Positions 19,861-29,669 are shown, counted from the first letter of the stretch. The stretch: 64,000 nt of DNA from Hyphomicrobiales bacterium (GCA_002401155.1 NVSG01000002.1:342865-406864); one strand, 5' to 3'. Numbers and translations: made by a program. Notes: a model not told the origin generated them from the sequence alone.

Positions 19861-20877
19861 TTATTTAGCTGCTGTGATGGTCATGCCATCGCCATCAAAG
19901 CGATGCAGTCTGGTTTCATCCGGGGTCAAGTAAACGATGTCGCCATGGCTTACATTCAGTTCGCCAGAGACGCGAACCGTAAGCTGACCGATATCTTCTG
20001 CGTCCACATAAAGGAATGTGTCGGACCCCAAATGTTCAGCAATTCCTACTTTTGCGATCCATGCACCCACAGATTGTTTTGTGTTGATGCCCAGATGTTC
20101 AGGACGGATGCCGACGGTTGGTACTTTGTATTTTTCAGCATGCTTGCCTTCGATGAAGTTCATTTTCGGTGAACCAATGAAACCCGCTACAAACTTGTTT
20201 CTCGGACTATTATAGAGATCCAGTGGCGAACCAAACTGTTCCACATTGCCAGCATTGAGCACCACGATTTTATCAGCCAGCGTCATCGCCTCAACCTGAT
20301 CGTGGGTCACATAAATCATGGTGGTTTTCAGTTCATTGTGAAGGTCTGAAATCTCCAACCGCATCTGCACCCGAAGGGCAGCATCAAGGTTGGACAGTGG
20401 CTCATCAAACAGGAACGCTTTTGGTTCACGAACAATCGCGCGGCCAATCGCAACACGCTGGCGCTGACCACCGGAAAGCTGTCCGGGGCGGCGATCAATA
20501 TAGCTACCGAGATCAAGAATTTTGGCCGCATGGTTGACCTTCTTATCAATCGAGGCCTTATCCATGCCAGCCATTTTCAGGCCGAAAGCAATATTGTTGC
20601 GCACCGTCATATGGGGATAGAGCGCATAGGATTGGAACACCATCGACAGCCCGCGTTTTGCAGGCGGCTCTGCTACCACATCCACATCATCGATTAAAAT
20701 TCTACCACCTGAGGTGTCTTCCAGCCCCGCGATCAAACGCAACAGAGTGGATTTTCCGCAACCCGATGGCCCGACGAACACAACGAAATCACCATCTTCC
20801 ACTTCCAGATCAATTGAGGGAATGACCAACACATCCCCAAAATATTTGGAAACTTTTTCAAGTACAATACGTCCCAT
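19861..20877 (-). CDS. smoK: Polyol ABC transporter ATPase (MalK family)
   Basis: A 338-residue ATPase with Walker [10 protein letters not shown] (36-44), signature LSGGQRQR, Walker [13 protein letters not shown] and a C-terminal OB-type regulatory domain with GIRPEHLG, as in MalK/UgpC. It would energise the smoF/smoG permease pair. Confidence 0.93.
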   Translation of the reverse strand: MGRIVLEKVSKYFGDVLVIPSIDLEVEDGDFVVFVGPSGCGKSTLLRLIAGLEDTSGGRILIDDVDVVAEPPAKRGLSMVFQSYALYPHMTVRNNIAFGLKMAGMDKASIDKKVNHAAKILDLGSYIDRRPGQLSGGQRQRVAIGRAIVREPKAFLFDEPLSNLDAALRVQMRLEISDLHNELKTTMIYVTHDQVEAMTLADKIVVLNAGNVEQFGSPLDLYNSPRNKFVAGFIGSPKMNFIEGKHAEKYKVPTVGIRPEHLGINTKQSVGAWIAKVGIAEHLGSDTFLYVDAEDIGQLTVRVSGELNVSHGDIVYLTPDETRLHRFDGDGMTITAAK

Positions 20878-20902
20878 TACGCTGCTCCAAGTTTATGATT
20901 AT

Positions 20903-21733
20903 TCATTTTACCGCTCCAAATGTCAGACCGCGCACCAGCTGTTTCTGACTGAACCAGCCAAGAATGATGATCGGCGCAATGGCCATGGTGGAAGCTGCTG
21001 AGAGTTTCGCCCAGAACAGACCTTCCGGGCTGGAATAGGACGCGATGAAGGCCGTGAGAGGCGCTGCATCAATCGTGGTGAGGTTCAGCGTCCAGAAGGC
21101 TTCATTCCATGACAGGATGATGTTGAGAAGAACCGTTGAGGCAATTCCCGGTATAGCCATCGGCATCAGCACGTAAAGAATCTCCTTGCCGAGCGTTGCC
21201 CCGTCCATACGGGCAGCTTCGAGGATATCCATCGGAATATCTTTGAAATAAGTGTAGAGCATCCAGATGATGATCGGCAAATTCATCAGAAACAAAATGC
21301 AGATCAGGCCGAACCGCGTGTCGAGCAATCCCCAATCACGGAAGATCAGATAGATCGGGATCAACACCCCAACCGGCGGCATCATTTTTGTAGAAAGCAT
21401 CCACAGCAAGGTGCCTCGAGTGTGTTTGGTTGGCGAAAATGCCATACCCCAAGCCGCTGGAACTGCCACCAGAAGACCAAGAGCAGTTGACCCCAAAGAC
21501 AGCCAGACTGAATTTAACGCGAATCTAAAATAGTCGGAACGCTCCAGCACCGTTGCATAATTCTCTGTCGTCCATTCGAAAAACAGAAATGATGGTGGTT
21601 GAGAGAATGCATCAAGCTCGCTCTTGAAGCTTGTCAAAAACATCCAGAGCACCGGAAAGAAGATGATGAAGGCAGCAAGCCAAGCACCGCCCGTTACCAG
21701 TATCTTGCGTTGAGTTGTTATGTGTCTTGCCAC
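20903..21733 (-). CDS. smoG: Polyol ABC transporter permease (MalG type)
   Basis: A 276-residue inner-membrane protein with six membrane segments and the EAA loop EAARMDGATLGKEILYVLMP. It belongs to the carbohydrate CUT1 permeases and pairs with the upstream smoF gene, 21 bp away. Confidence 0.92.
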   Translation of the reverse strand: MARHITTQRKILVTGGAWLAAFIIFFPVLWMFLTSFKSELDAFSQPPSFLFFEWTTENYATVLERSDYFRFALNSVWLSLGSTALGLLVAVPAAWGMAFSPTKHTRGTLLWMLSTKMMPPVGVLIPIYLIFRDWGLLDTRFGLICILFLMNLPIIIWMLYTYFKDIPMDILEAARMDGATLGKEILYVLMPMAIPGIASTVLLNIILSWNEAFWTLNLTTIDAAPLTAFIASYSSPEGLFWAKLSAASTMAIAPIIILGWFSQKQLVRGLTFGAVK

Positions 21734-21754
21734 GATATTTCCCTCAATTTTTGT

Positions 21755-22627
21755 TTAAGCGTCTAGGTTTTTGCCGACCATCCGTACAAGGAAGATCGCA
21801 ACGATGTTAGCGAGAATTACGGCCACAATGCCGCCTGCGGATGCCCCGCCGATATCGAACTGTAGCAACGCTTGTGAATAAACCAGAAACGCGATGTTGG
21901 TCGTATCCAGACCCGGCCCGCCGCCAGTGGTGACGAAAATTTCAGCAAATATGCTCAGGAGAAAGATCGTCTCAATCAGGATCACCACGGTGATCGCACG
22001 TGCCAGATGGGGCAGGATAATATAATAGAATAGCGAGATCGGCCCGGCACCATCCATCTCCGCAGCTTCCTTGCGTTCGCCATCGAGCGAACCAACGGCT
22101 GTCAGAAGAATGAGCGTTGCAAAAGGCAACCACTGCCATGCCACCAATATGATGATTGAAAGGAGGGCGTGATCGCCCAGCCAGTCGATAGGCTCCACGC
22201 CAACCAGTTTGGCGAGATAGGCAAAGAAACCGGAGACCGGGTTCATCAGCAAGTTTTTCCAAATCAGCGCACTCACGGTCGGCATCACGAAGAACGGTGC
22301 AATGACCATGAGGCGGGCAATGCCCTGCCCAAAAAACGGTTGGTCCAGAAGGATCGCCAGCAGCACGCCGCCAACAACAGTAATGAACAATACCGAGCCA
22401 ACAAGTATCAGAGTGTTGCCCAGTGCTGTGAAGAAGTCCGGATCGGTAAGAAAATAAATGTAATTTTCAAGTCCGACGAATGCTTCATTGCCCGGGTCCA
22501 GCAAATTATAACGAAGCGTGGAAAAATAAATCGTCATACAAAGCGGCACGATCATCCAAAGGAAAAGCATGATGACCGACGGTGCAACCATGAAAGTTGC
22601 CAGTGTCTTTGTTTGCTTTGTTGCCAT
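21755..22627 (-). CDS. smoF: Polyol ABC transporter permease (MalF type)
   Basis: A 290-residue permease with six membrane segments and the EAA loop EAAEMDGAGPISLFYYIILP. The ATG at 22627, preceded by CGGAG, is preferred to the longer frame starting at 22681, whose extra residues are hydrophilic and fall in the spacer behind smoE. Partner of smoG in a CUT1 importer. Confidence 0.92.
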   Translation of the reverse strand: MATKQTKTLATFMVAPSVIMLFLWMIVPLCMTIYFSTLRYNLLDPGNEAFVGLENYIYFLTDPDFFTALGNTLILVGSVLFITVVGGVLLAILLDQPFFGQGIARLMVIAPFFVMPTVSALIWKNLLMNPVSGFFAYLAKLVGVEPIDWLGDHALLSIIILVAWQWLPFATLILLTAVGSLDGERKEAAEMDGAGPISLFYYIILPHLARAITVVILIETIFLLSIFAEIFVTTGGGPGLDTTNIAFLVYSQALLQFDIGGASAGGIVAVILANIVAIFLVRMVGKNLDA

Positions 22628-22711
22628 CGATTTAACTCCGGAATGTTTGAGAGCCCTTGGTTCGTCAGGTGGCCCTGTCATGCATAATTTCAGAAATGAT
22701 CAGATAGTCGG

Positions 22712-22759
22712 GCCAGTAATTGAGCCAGTAATCAGGCCAATAATCAGGCCAATAATCAG
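22712..22759. repeat. Four tandem 12-bp repeats in smoE-smoF spacer
   Basis: The unit GCCARTAATCAG occurs four times in a row (12-bp period; the first copy ends TTGA, the last two are identical). It lies between the smoE stop and the smoF start on the transcribed minus strand. It looks like slippage expansion in an untranslated spacer. Confidence 0.85.
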
Positions 22760-22797
22760 GATTGGATAATGCCCACAGCCAGTTTGTCTTTAAAATC

Positions 22798-22824
22798 TTT
22801 GCCCGACCATTCTTGCCGGGCAAA
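22798..22824 (-). other. Spacer hairpin 2 behind smoE
   Basis: TTTGCCCG (22798-22805) and CGGGCAAA (22817-22824) form a perfect 8-bp stem with an 11-base loop. With the neighbouring hairpin it could stop or protect the smoE end of the mRNA. Confidence 0.55.
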
Positions 22825-22841
22825 GGTTCACTTGCGAAATC

Positions 22842-22876
22842 TCCTGCATGTGTAGGTAGGGTAGTTTCATGCAGGA
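22842..22876 (-). other. Spacer hairpin 1 behind smoE
   Basis: TCCTGCATG (22842-22850) and CATGCAGGA (22868-22876) are a perfect 9-bp inverted repeat 15 bp after the smoE stop. Hairpins here commonly make the binding protein more abundant than the permeases; no T-tract is present, so mRNA stabilisation is more likely than full termination. Confidence 0.55.
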
Positions 22877-22890
22877 AACCGGAAGGATTA

Positions 22891-24195
22891 CTATTTGATA
22901 TAACCAGCCTTCTTCATCGCACGAGTGGTTACAGCCTGAGCTTCAGCAAGAGCTTCATCAATGGTTTTTGATCCAGCCAGTGCAGCAGAGAAAATCTGAC
23001 CCACTTTGGTTGCAATGCCCTGAAATTCAGGAATAGCCGCAAATTGTACGCCCACATAAGGCTTAGGCTTAACCGTGCCATTTACAGGGTCAGCTGCATT
23101 GATTGAATCCAGTGTCATTTGAGCAAATGGCGCTGCGTCCAGATATTTCTGGTTTTTATAAAGGGAGATGCGGGTTCCAGGAGGAACATTTGCCCAACCT
23201 TCTTTGGCTGCAACCAATTCAAGATATGCCTTACTGGTAGCCCAAGAAACAAATTTCTGAGCGGCATCATTTTGTTTGGTTCCTGCAGGAATAGCCAAGG
23301 ACCATGCCCAAAGCCAGTTGCTGCGTTTGCCTTTGCCAGCATCCGGTGCCAGAGCAAATCCAACCTTGTCGTGAACGCTTGAATCTTTCGGGTTTGTTAC
23401 GAAAGAAGCTGCAACCGTTGCATCAATCCACATGCCGCATTTGCCGGTGTTGAACAGAGCTAGGTTTTCGTTAAAGCCATTTGAAGAAGCGCCTGGAGGG
23501 CCAGATTCATTCATCATGTCCACGTAGAATGTCAGAGTTTCTTTCCATTCAGGTGTATCGAATTGAGCATTCCAGTCCATGTCGAACCAGCGAGCACCAA
23601 AAGCATTTGATGTGGCTGTCAGGAATGCCATGTTTTCGCCCCAACCAGCTTTGCCGCGAAGGCAAATGCCGTAAACTTCGTTGGACTTGTCAGTCATTGC
23701 TTTGGCAGCTTTACGAACGAATTCCCAGTTTGGACCGGCAGGCATTGTAAGGCCAGCTTTTTCCATCAAATCCGTACGGTACATGATCATGGAGCTTTCG
23801 CCGTAGAACGGTGCGGCGTAAACCTTGCCTTCATGTGAAAGGCCGGAACGGATTGCCGGAAGGATGTCATCAACATCATCCAGGCCGTTAAGTTCGTTCA
23901 ACCAGCCTTTGCCTGCCCAGATCGGAACTTCATAAGTGCCGATGGTCAACACATCGAACTGACCGCCTTTGGTGGCGATGTCGGTGGTGACTTTCTGGCG
24001 AAGAACATTTTCTTCCAGTGTTACCCACTGAAGCTCAATGTCAGGGTTTTTTGCGGTGAAATCTGCTGTGAGACCCTGCATGCGGATCATGTCGCCATTG
24101 TTCACAGTTGCGATGGTTAGTTTTTCTGCGAGCGCTACCGATACGGTTGCGCAAAGCGCTGACGCTCCTAAGAGCGCGCTAATAAATTTCTTCAT
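22891..24195 (-). CDS. smoE: Polyol ABC transporter substrate-binding protein
   Basis: A 434-residue CUT1 periplasmic binding protein with a signal peptide (cleavage after ALA, about residue 23) and the family phrase DVLTIGTYEVPIWAGKGWL. Tryptophan-rich pocket segments (WVTLEEN, GPNWEFV, WLWAWSLAIP) fit a sugar-alcohol ligand. It is the first gene of the operon and is separated from smoF by 263 bp with hairpins and repeats. Sorbitol/mannitol is inferred from smoS and mtlK. Confidence 0.9.
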   Translation of the reverse strand: MKKFISALLGASALCATVSVALAEKLTIATVNNGDMIRMQGLTADFTAKNPDIELQWVTLEENVLRQKVTTDIATKGGQFDVLTIGTYEVPIWAGKGWLNELNGLDDVDDILPAIRSGLSHEGKVYAAPFYGESSMIMYRTDLMEKAGLTMPAGPNWEFVRKAAKAMTDKSNEVYGICLRGKAGWGENMAFLTATSNAFGARWFDMDWNAQFDTPEWKETLTFYVDMMNESGPPGASSNGFNENLALFNTGKCGMWIDATVAASFVTNPKDSSVHDKVGFALAPDAGKGKRSNWLWAWSLAIPAGTKQNDAAQKFVSWATSKAYLELVAAKEGWANVPPGTRISLYKNQKYLDAAPFAQMTLDSINAADPVNGTVKPKPYVGVQFAAIPEFQGIATKVGQIFSAALAGSKTIDEALAEAQAVTTRAMKKAGYIK

Positions 24196-24280
24196 GATTT
24201 CCTCCCAAAGCCCAAATGGGCATTTGCTACGTTTACGGGCAAATACTCACTTGAATAAATATAAGAGTCAAGAAAATCTG

Positions 24281-24299
24281 AGGTAAAATTTATTTACCT
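24281..24299. promoter_or_regulatory. Candidate SmoC operator
   Basis: AGGTAAA-ATTTA-TTTACCT is a perfect 7-bp inverted repeat about 85 bp upstream of smoE and 60 bp downstream of the regulator gene stop. It is a good candidate operator for the adjacent SorC-family regulator. A smaller GCCCA/TGGGC hairpin (24210-24221) lies in the smoE leader. Confidence 0.5.
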
Positions 24300-24358
24300 T
24301 GGGACAACGGGTGAAATCAACTTATCTTTCAAAGGCTTAAATAGTATATCTGAATGAA

Positions 24359-25312
24359 TTATTTCAGCAAAAGCTCTGCGGTGGCCTCATTCGTAATCAG
24401 GGAATTGACCAGTTTTCCGCGTAAAGCGCCCGAAATTGCTGCGATTTTATCAATGCCTGCAGCAACGCCAATGACCGGTTTATTATGGTTTGGCATCATC
24501 GGCGCACTGGCAACGCGATCATTCGTATGACCATCAATAATGTTGCCCTCGCCATCATAGGTCCAGCCAACAATCTCTCCCACCGCGCCGACTTTTTGCA
24601 GATCAGCACGTTCAGCGTCTGTGATAAAGTGATCTTCCAGCAAGGGCGCATGCTCGCCCAGATGGCCAATCCCGACAAAGGTCACATCTGCATTTTTAGC
24701 CAGTTCAAGAATATGGCGAATGAGCGTTTGGCTTTGAAGAATTTCCCGCTCGCCAACGCTGGCAGCAATCACCGGCAACGGCATGGGGAAGTGCGGGGCC
24801 TTCACCGTATCGGCAAGCCGAACGATAACGTCATAGGCAGACGCGGAGCCGTCGGATGCGATGTTACCTACCAGCGACACGATGGAGTGCATCTGGCAAT
24901 CCATCTGTTGCAATTGATCGACACAGGCACGCAATGTACGCCCGGTCCCAACCGACATGATCAACGGTTTTTCCGATTTAAGATGGCGCTCCATCTCGGC
25001 AGCACCCGCCTGCGCAATGCCAAGCGTTACGGAACTGGAGGTAGGGTCACTCGGCACAACTTCACAGCCGCGCAGGTCAAATTTATCCTTAAGGTGCTGG
25101 CTTAACTCCATACAACGGGCGATTGGATGATCAAGCCGAACTTTGATGAGCTTTGCGCTGATCGACAGCGATACCAGACGTTGGGCCGATTGCCGCGACA
25201 CGCCGAGTTTTTTGGCTATCTCGTCCTGCGTATTGCCAGCCACATAATACAGCCATCCTGCGCGCGCGGCTTCATCAAGCCGGCTGGGTTCGGCATCGTA
25301 TTTGCTAGGCAT
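24359..25312 (-). CDS. smoC: SorC-family sugar-responsive transcriptional regulator
   Basis: A 317-residue protein with an N-terminal helix-turn-helix (TQDEIAKKLGVSRQSAQRLV, about 30-50) and a large C-terminal SorC/DeoR-type sugar-phosphate binding domain (LIMSVGTGRTLRA, FVGIGHLGEHAPL). ATG 25312 with GAGGA upstream is used; the alternative TTG is only three bases further. It lies directly upstream of the polyol operon in the same direction and is the likely local regulator. Confidence 0.85.
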   Translation of the reverse strand: MPSKYDAEPSRLDEAARAGWLYYVAGNTQDEIAKKLGVSRQSAQRLVSLSISAKLIKVRLDHPIARCMELSQHLKDKFDLRGCEVVPSDPTSSSVTLGIAQAGAAEMERHLKSEKPLIMSVGTGRTLRACVDQLQQMDCQMHSIVSLVGNIASDGSASAYDVIVRLADTVKAPHFPMPLPVIAASVGEREILQSQTLIRHILELAKNADVTFVGIGHLGEHAPLLEDHFITDAERADLQKVGAVGEIVGWTYDGEGNIIDGHTNDRVASAPMMPNHNKPVIGVAAGIDKIAAISGALRGKLVNSLITNEATAELLLK

Positions 25313-25337
25313 CAATTTTCCTCAAACTAAACGCTAA

Positions 25338-26024
25338 TTAAGTGACTGAAATCATTTTCAGTTCCGGCGCTATATCAAAGAAATTTGACCATTTGTCAAA
25401 AATTTGAATTCCGGGAAGGTTGTTTTCCGGGCTGCGGGAGATCGAATCCAGATGGCTTCCTCCCATAAAACGCCACACATTCATATTCGCCGCCAGCGCC
25501 GCACGCACCCCTGTCACGCTGTCTTCAATGACCAGACAATTTTCGACCGAAACGCCCATGGAGTTTGCTGTGTGGAGAAATAGATCCGGTGCCGGTTTCC
25601 CGTTTTTTACCTCAGATGCGGTGAATACATTTTCGCCGAAATACCCATTCAGTCCGACCAGTTCCAATGAACGTTTTACCCTTTTAGGGCTGCTACTGGT
25701 TGCCACACATGATTTGCAGGAAAGTGCATCAAGAACATTCTCAAGCCCTTCGGTCACCTGCAATTCATTTTCAAAAATGGAGAGTAATTTCTGGCGATAA
25801 TTGTCCTCAAATTCCGGCTGTAAATCCAGCCCGAAACTCTTGCGAATATCCACCACCACACTTGGGAAACTGCGCCCGAGAAAATGCTCCTGCACATACC
25901 CCAAATCAATAGCCACCCCGAGGGCGGCAAGTTGATCGATTAAAATACTCGCACTGATGATCTCGCTGTCAATGAGAACCCCGTCGCAATCAAATATTAC
26001 CAACTTTATTGAACTCATATTCAT
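25338..26024 (-). CDS. HAD-superfamily phosphatase (beta-phosphoglucomutase-like)
   Basis: A 228-residue HAD-IA hydrolase. Motif I is VIFDCDGVLIDSE (residues 9-21) with both aspartates, motif II ATSSSP, motif III lysine in SEVKNGKPAPD and motif IV VIEDSVTG. Such enzymes dephosphorylate sugar phosphates or other small phosphates. Its start overlaps the stop of the EamA gene (ATGA), and it precedes the polyol regulator by 25 bp, so a link to polyol metabolism is possible. Confidence 0.85.
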   Translation of the reverse strand: MNMSSIKLVIFDCDGVLIDSEIISASILIDQLAALGVAIDLGYVQEHFLGRSFPSVVVDIRKSFGLDLQPEFEDNYRQKLLSIFENELQVTEGLENVLDALSCKSCVATSSSPKRVKRSLELVGLNGYFGENVFTASEVKNGKPAPDLFLHTANSMGVSVENCLVIEDSVTGVRAALAANMNVWRFMGGSHLDSISRSPENNLPGIQIFDKWSNFFDIAPELKMISVT

Positions 26025-26992
26025 TGCGACTTTTTCTTATTCGCGCGTTGGCGTGCTGCGCGTAACCTTGGACCAATCCGGAAATATGCTCCGGCAGCAA
26101 CCCGGCTGCGCGAGCGAAGAACCGGCGTGTTTTCCGAGATATCCTTACGGCTTTCCCGAAGAACAATGTAGATACCACTTGCAATGATCACGGCTGCTCC
26201 CATTAGCGTTTGCAGATCAGGCGTCTCGTTAAAAAACATGTAACCGAATATCGATGCCCAGATAATTTGCGAATATTGCATCGGCGCAACGATCACCGCC
26301 TCGCCGGATTTATAAGCACCAATCATGCAAAGCATCGCCGTGAAAGCCAGAATAGCCAGCAACGCCACGGCGCCCAAATCCACCAGCGGCATCGGTTTAT
26401 AGTCCAGCGGCAACAGCACGCCCATAATCATGAAATTGCCAAGCATTGGGTACAGCAAAAGAACCACATCACGTTCATCCCGGCCAATCTTGCGCACAAT
26501 GATTGATGCTAGAGACCCGCTGAACGCGCCAACAAGCGCCGCTAAATGGCCCAGCGTGAAATCGGAACTTCCGGGGCGCAGAACAATCATAACCCCGATC
26601 AGACCAACCACCACGGCTCCGCCGCGATGTAAACCAACCCGTTCCCCCAAAATTGGAATCGATAAAAGCGTAATCAGCAACGGCATTGCAAACAGCATCG
26701 CGTAGGTTTGAGCCAGAGGCAGAACCGAAAATGCGTAGAAAATACAAACCCCGGTAACCAACACTGAAACGGTCCTTAGCCCCGTCCACCATGGGTGGCG
26801 CGGGCGCAAATTTTCGGTGCTGGTATCCCCAACCAACATAAAGGTAACCAGCGGAAACCCGAAAAGCACGCTGAAAAATACCAATTGGAAAGGGCTGTAA
26901 GTTGCCCCCAAAAATTTAACGATCACATCGTGGGTTGCAAAAATTGCAAAGGCCGCAAGGCCAAGAAGAACGCCTTTGGTGTTGGGACTCAT
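26021..26992 (-). CDS. EamA/DMT-family transporter
   Basis: A 323-residue drug/metabolite transporter with ten predicted membrane segments arranged as two EamA repeats (first starts LLGLAAFAIFATHDVIVKFLG, second LVGAFSGSLASIIVRKI). The C-terminus ends in a basic cytoplasmic tail. Substrate unknown. Translationally coupled to the HAD gene. Confidence 0.85.
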   Translation of the reverse strand: MSPNTKGVLLGLAAFAIFATHDVIVKFLGATYSPFQLVFFSVLFGFPLVTFMLVGDTSTENLRPRHPWWTGLRTVSVLVTGVCIFYAFSVLPLAQTYAMLFAMPLLITLLSIPILGERVGLHRGGAVVVGLIGVMIVLRPGSSDFTLGHLAALVGAFSGSLASIIVRKIGRDERDVVLLLYPMLGNFMIMGVLLPLDYKPMPLVDLGAVALLAILAFTAMLCMIGAYKSGEAVIVAPMQYSQIIWASIFGYMFFNETPDLQTLMGAAVIIASGIYIVLRESRKDISENTPVLRSRSRVAAGAYFRIGPRLRAARQRANKKKSQ

Positions 26993-27062
26993 TTGAACGA
27001 ATCTCTCATGTCTTTGATCTAATTTCCAACTAGGTCATAAGATAGAAATGCTCATCGGTCCA

Positions 27063-27623
27063 CTATTCCTGATAGGGTTCAATCTTTACCTTTTCCATAT
27101 GGTAGCCCACATCTGCCAAAATGGTCGTCATCGGTTTAGCCTTCAATTTCCCGGTAATCCAGATTGGATCCCACATTTTATCAAGTGAGATTCCCTTGAT
27201 TTTAGAGACATATATGATCTGGTTTCCCGGCGGGGAAGGAACATGAATGCACGCCCCCACATAGGGAACCAACAAAAATTCAACGACGTTTTCTCCGTCA
27301 ATTTCCAAAGGTGTAATGAAACCGGGAATGCGCACTATTTTACCATTCAGATCGGTGCGAATTGAAACACCCTGAGGCTGCGTATAACGCTGGGCTTCAT
27401 AAAGATCGATCATCTCCGCATATTCGTCGTCATTGCCTTCAAAATCTTCACGCTTTGGGGTTCCGATTGTCGGGCTGTTACCGGGGACGGAAAGGATTTG
27501 ACCCTTGCCCTCCGGCGGTATCAAATCTTCCCAATCAAGCGTTAAAGGCTCTGCCTGCACAGGCTCTGCCATCGTGAATGAGGCAAACATCATTGCGAGG
27601 AAACCAGCGATAAATATTCTCAT
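27063..27623 (-). CDS. DUF3299 family secreted protein
   Basis: A 186-residue protein with a signal peptide (cleavage near VQA, residue 24) and the DUF3299 core VRIPGFITPLE-x-FLLVPYVGACIHVPSPPGNQ. The cysteine-histidine pair CIHVP is conserved in the family and could hold a metal. It is the last gene of the zur cluster, 29 bp after the ABC permease. Function unknown; periplasmic handling of zinc is a reasonable inference from context. Confidence 0.8.
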   Translation of the reverse strand: MRIFIAGFLAMMFASFTMAEPVQAEPLTLDWEDLIPPEGKGQILSVPGNSPTIGTPKREDFEGNDDEYAEMIDLYEAQRYTQPQGVSIRTDLNGKIVRIPGFITPLEIDGENVVEFLLVPYVGACIHVPSPPGNQIIYVSKIKGISLDKMWDPIWITGKLKAKPMTTILADVGYHMEKVKIEPYQE

Positions 27624-27652
27624 TTTATGCTCCCTTGATCCTTTGTGTGGCT

Positions 27653-28918
27653 TTATGACCTGACCGTCAAACCATCCGATACAGACATGCGATAGGCGCG
27701 TAATGCCGGGATAATACCAGCCACTATACCACCAAATATGATGATCAGAAGATATGTAATTTCCTGTTGCGCCGGAGCCTCAAATTGTAAGTATAGTCCG
27801 GTTGCTTTTTCAATCCACGTCCAAGTGAGCCCGAGCACGGCGTAAAGTATAGCCACGCCAACGACCACGCCGCAAATTGCCAATGCCGCAGCTTCTGCAA
27901 CAAACAGGCTAAAGATTTGCAATGGCCTTGCGCCAATGGCTCTCAAGATTGCCATCTCGCGCCGACGCTCGTTGAGCGAGCCAAGTATGGAAATAATCAT
28001 ACCCAAAAATGCCGTGAAAACTACCATGGTTGATATGACGATCAGCGCCATTTCTGCATTGCCGATAATCGCCCAAAGCTGGGCAAAAGCAACGCCGGGA
28101 AGAATGGCTGTTACCGGTTCTTCGCGGTAATTATTGATGAAGCGCTGCAGGGAGAATATCCCGATTTTTGATTTCAATCCAATATAGGCAGCCGTCACAA
28201 CCTTGGGTGCAAGGTTCATTTTTCGAACTAGGTCAGCGCTGACGATGTTGTCTCCACGCGGTGCCGTTCCCGATTGCCAACCCACATGAATGGCCTCAAT
28301 CGCTTCAAGAGAAATATGCACCGTGCGATCAACCGGCGTGCCAGTTGATTCAAGGATTCCAGAAATCAAAAACGGTTTATCAGCGTGCGATGCACCGAAC
28401 GAAACATTGCCCGTACCATGAGCAACGCTGATGGAATCGCCAACCGCATAGCCCAGTTCTTCTGCCACATCAGAGCCGATAACCGCATCGAATAGATCAT
28501 CAAAGGCCACTCCGCCGTCAAAACCCAGCGGGATATTCCTTCGATATTTATACCGCGTAAAATAGTCTTTGCTCGTTCCCATCACCCGGAAGCCACGGTG
28601 TGAATCGCCAAGGGAAATTGGCACCATCCACTCGACTTCTTTTTGACGTTTAATATCATCAAGCGTTTCAACGGAGATATTATTCGTCGCATTGCCAATT
28701 CGAAAAACCGAATAAAGCAAGAGCTGAACATCGCCAGCCCGCGCACCGACGATCAAATCGGTACCGGAAATTGTGTTGATGAAACTGGAACGGGCGCCCA
28801 CACGAACCTTCTCAACCCCCAATAAAAGCACCACCGACAAGGCGATGGAAAGGATGGTCAATATCGCGGTCAGCCGGCGGTTTAAAAGGCTTTGCCATGC
28901 GAGGCGAAAAATAATCAT
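27653..28918 (-). CDS. ABC transporter permease, MacB/LolC-FtsX family
   Basis: A 421-residue protein with one N-terminal membrane segment, a large periplasmic domain (about 45-270), and three C-terminal segments ending in the FtsX module (MISILGSLNERRREMAILRAIGA). The ATG at 28918 overlaps the ATPase stop (ATGA); the extra upstream residues of the open frame are discarded. This architecture acts by mechanotransmission on periplasmic or lipoprotein partners rather than as a simple pore. Zinc-responsive in context. Confidence 0.88.
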   Translation of the reverse strand: MIIFRLAWQSLLNRRLTAILTILSIALSVVLLLGVEKVRVGARSSFINTISGTDLIVGARAGDVQLLLYSVFRIGNATNNISVETLDDIKRQKEVEWMVPISLGDSHRGFRVMGTSKDYFTRYKYRRNIPLGFDGGVAFDDLFDAVIGSDVAEELGYAVGDSISVAHGTGNVSFGASHADKPFLISGILESTGTPVDRTVHISLEAIEAIHVGWQSGTAPRGDNIVSADLVRKMNLAPKVVTAAYIGLKSKIGIFSLQRFINNYREEPVTAILPGVAFAQLWAIIGNAEMALIVISTMVVFTAFLGMIISILGSLNERRREMAILRAIGARPLQIFSLFVAEAAALAICGVVVGVAILYAVLGLTWTWIEKATGLYLQFEAPAQQEITYLLIIIFGGIVAGIIPALRAYRMSVSDGLTVRS

Positions 28919-29664
28919 GATGTCTGCCCCACCTTGCCAATGTGACAAATGTCTTCCAGATTTATGACCCGGTCAAACCGATCCGCCAAACGCAAATCAT
29001 GGCTGACCATTAACAGACTAGCCTCGGTCCGGATTTTTTCCGCAAACAATAATTCCATAAAATCTGCCTGTCGCCCTTCATCCAGAGAGGAGGTCGGTTC
29101 ATCGGCAATAATGATTTCCGGTGCGCCGATAAATGCCCGTGCCGCAGCCACCCTTTGCTGTTGGCCAACACTGAGATCGCTGGTTTTTTGCTGGTCAATT
29201 TGCTCAAGACCAAGGCCCGTTAAAATTCGTCTGGCTTCAGTTTGACGTGCCTGTGCCAAATCGCCCGCCTGCAATTTACGCTTTTTTGAAAAATGCAAAG
29301 GGATGAGCACATTATCCAGAATGGATAGGTATGGCAGCAGGTTGAACATTTGAAAAATAATACCAAAATGATCGGCACGAAAACGATCGCGCGCCGACCC
29401 TGAAAGGGTACTAAAAGGCTGCCCCAGAACAGATATGTTTCCGCTATCTGGAACCAGCGTCCCGCAAATCATCCCGAGCAAAGTGGATTTACCACTGCCC
29501 GACGGTCCGGTCAGCAAAACGCTTTCGCCCTTTGCCAGTTCGAACCGATCAAGCCTCAGGCTGAATGAACCAGCGTGTGCCCCCCACGAAAAACTAATGT
29601 TTTCCAAAAGCACTGCTGGTTCACTCAGGTTCGTTTCAACGCTGTCTTGTTGAATAGCTGACAT
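28915..29664 (-). CDS. ABC transporter ATPase, LolD/MacB type
   Basis: A 249-residue ATPase with Walker A GPSGSGKST, Walker B EIIIADEPTSSLDE and a slightly altered signature LSVGQQQR (Val for the first Gly). ATG 29664 is used, five bases after the upstream stop; a TTG at 29673 is the only alternative. Pairs with the FtsX-type permease. Confidence 0.9.
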   Translation of the reverse strand: MSAIQQDSVETNLSEPAVLLENISFSWGAHAGSFSLRLDRFELAKGESVLLTGPSGSGKSTLLGMICGTLVPDSGNISVLGQPFSTLSGSARDRFRADHFGIIFQMFNLLPYLSILDNVLIPLHFSKKRKLQAGDLAQARQTEARRILTGLGLEQIDQQKTSDLSVGQQQRVAAARAFIGAPEIIIADEPTSSLDEGRQADFMELLFAEKIRTEASLLMVSHDLRLADRFDRVINLEDICHIGKVGQTS

Positions 29665-29669
29665 AGAAC

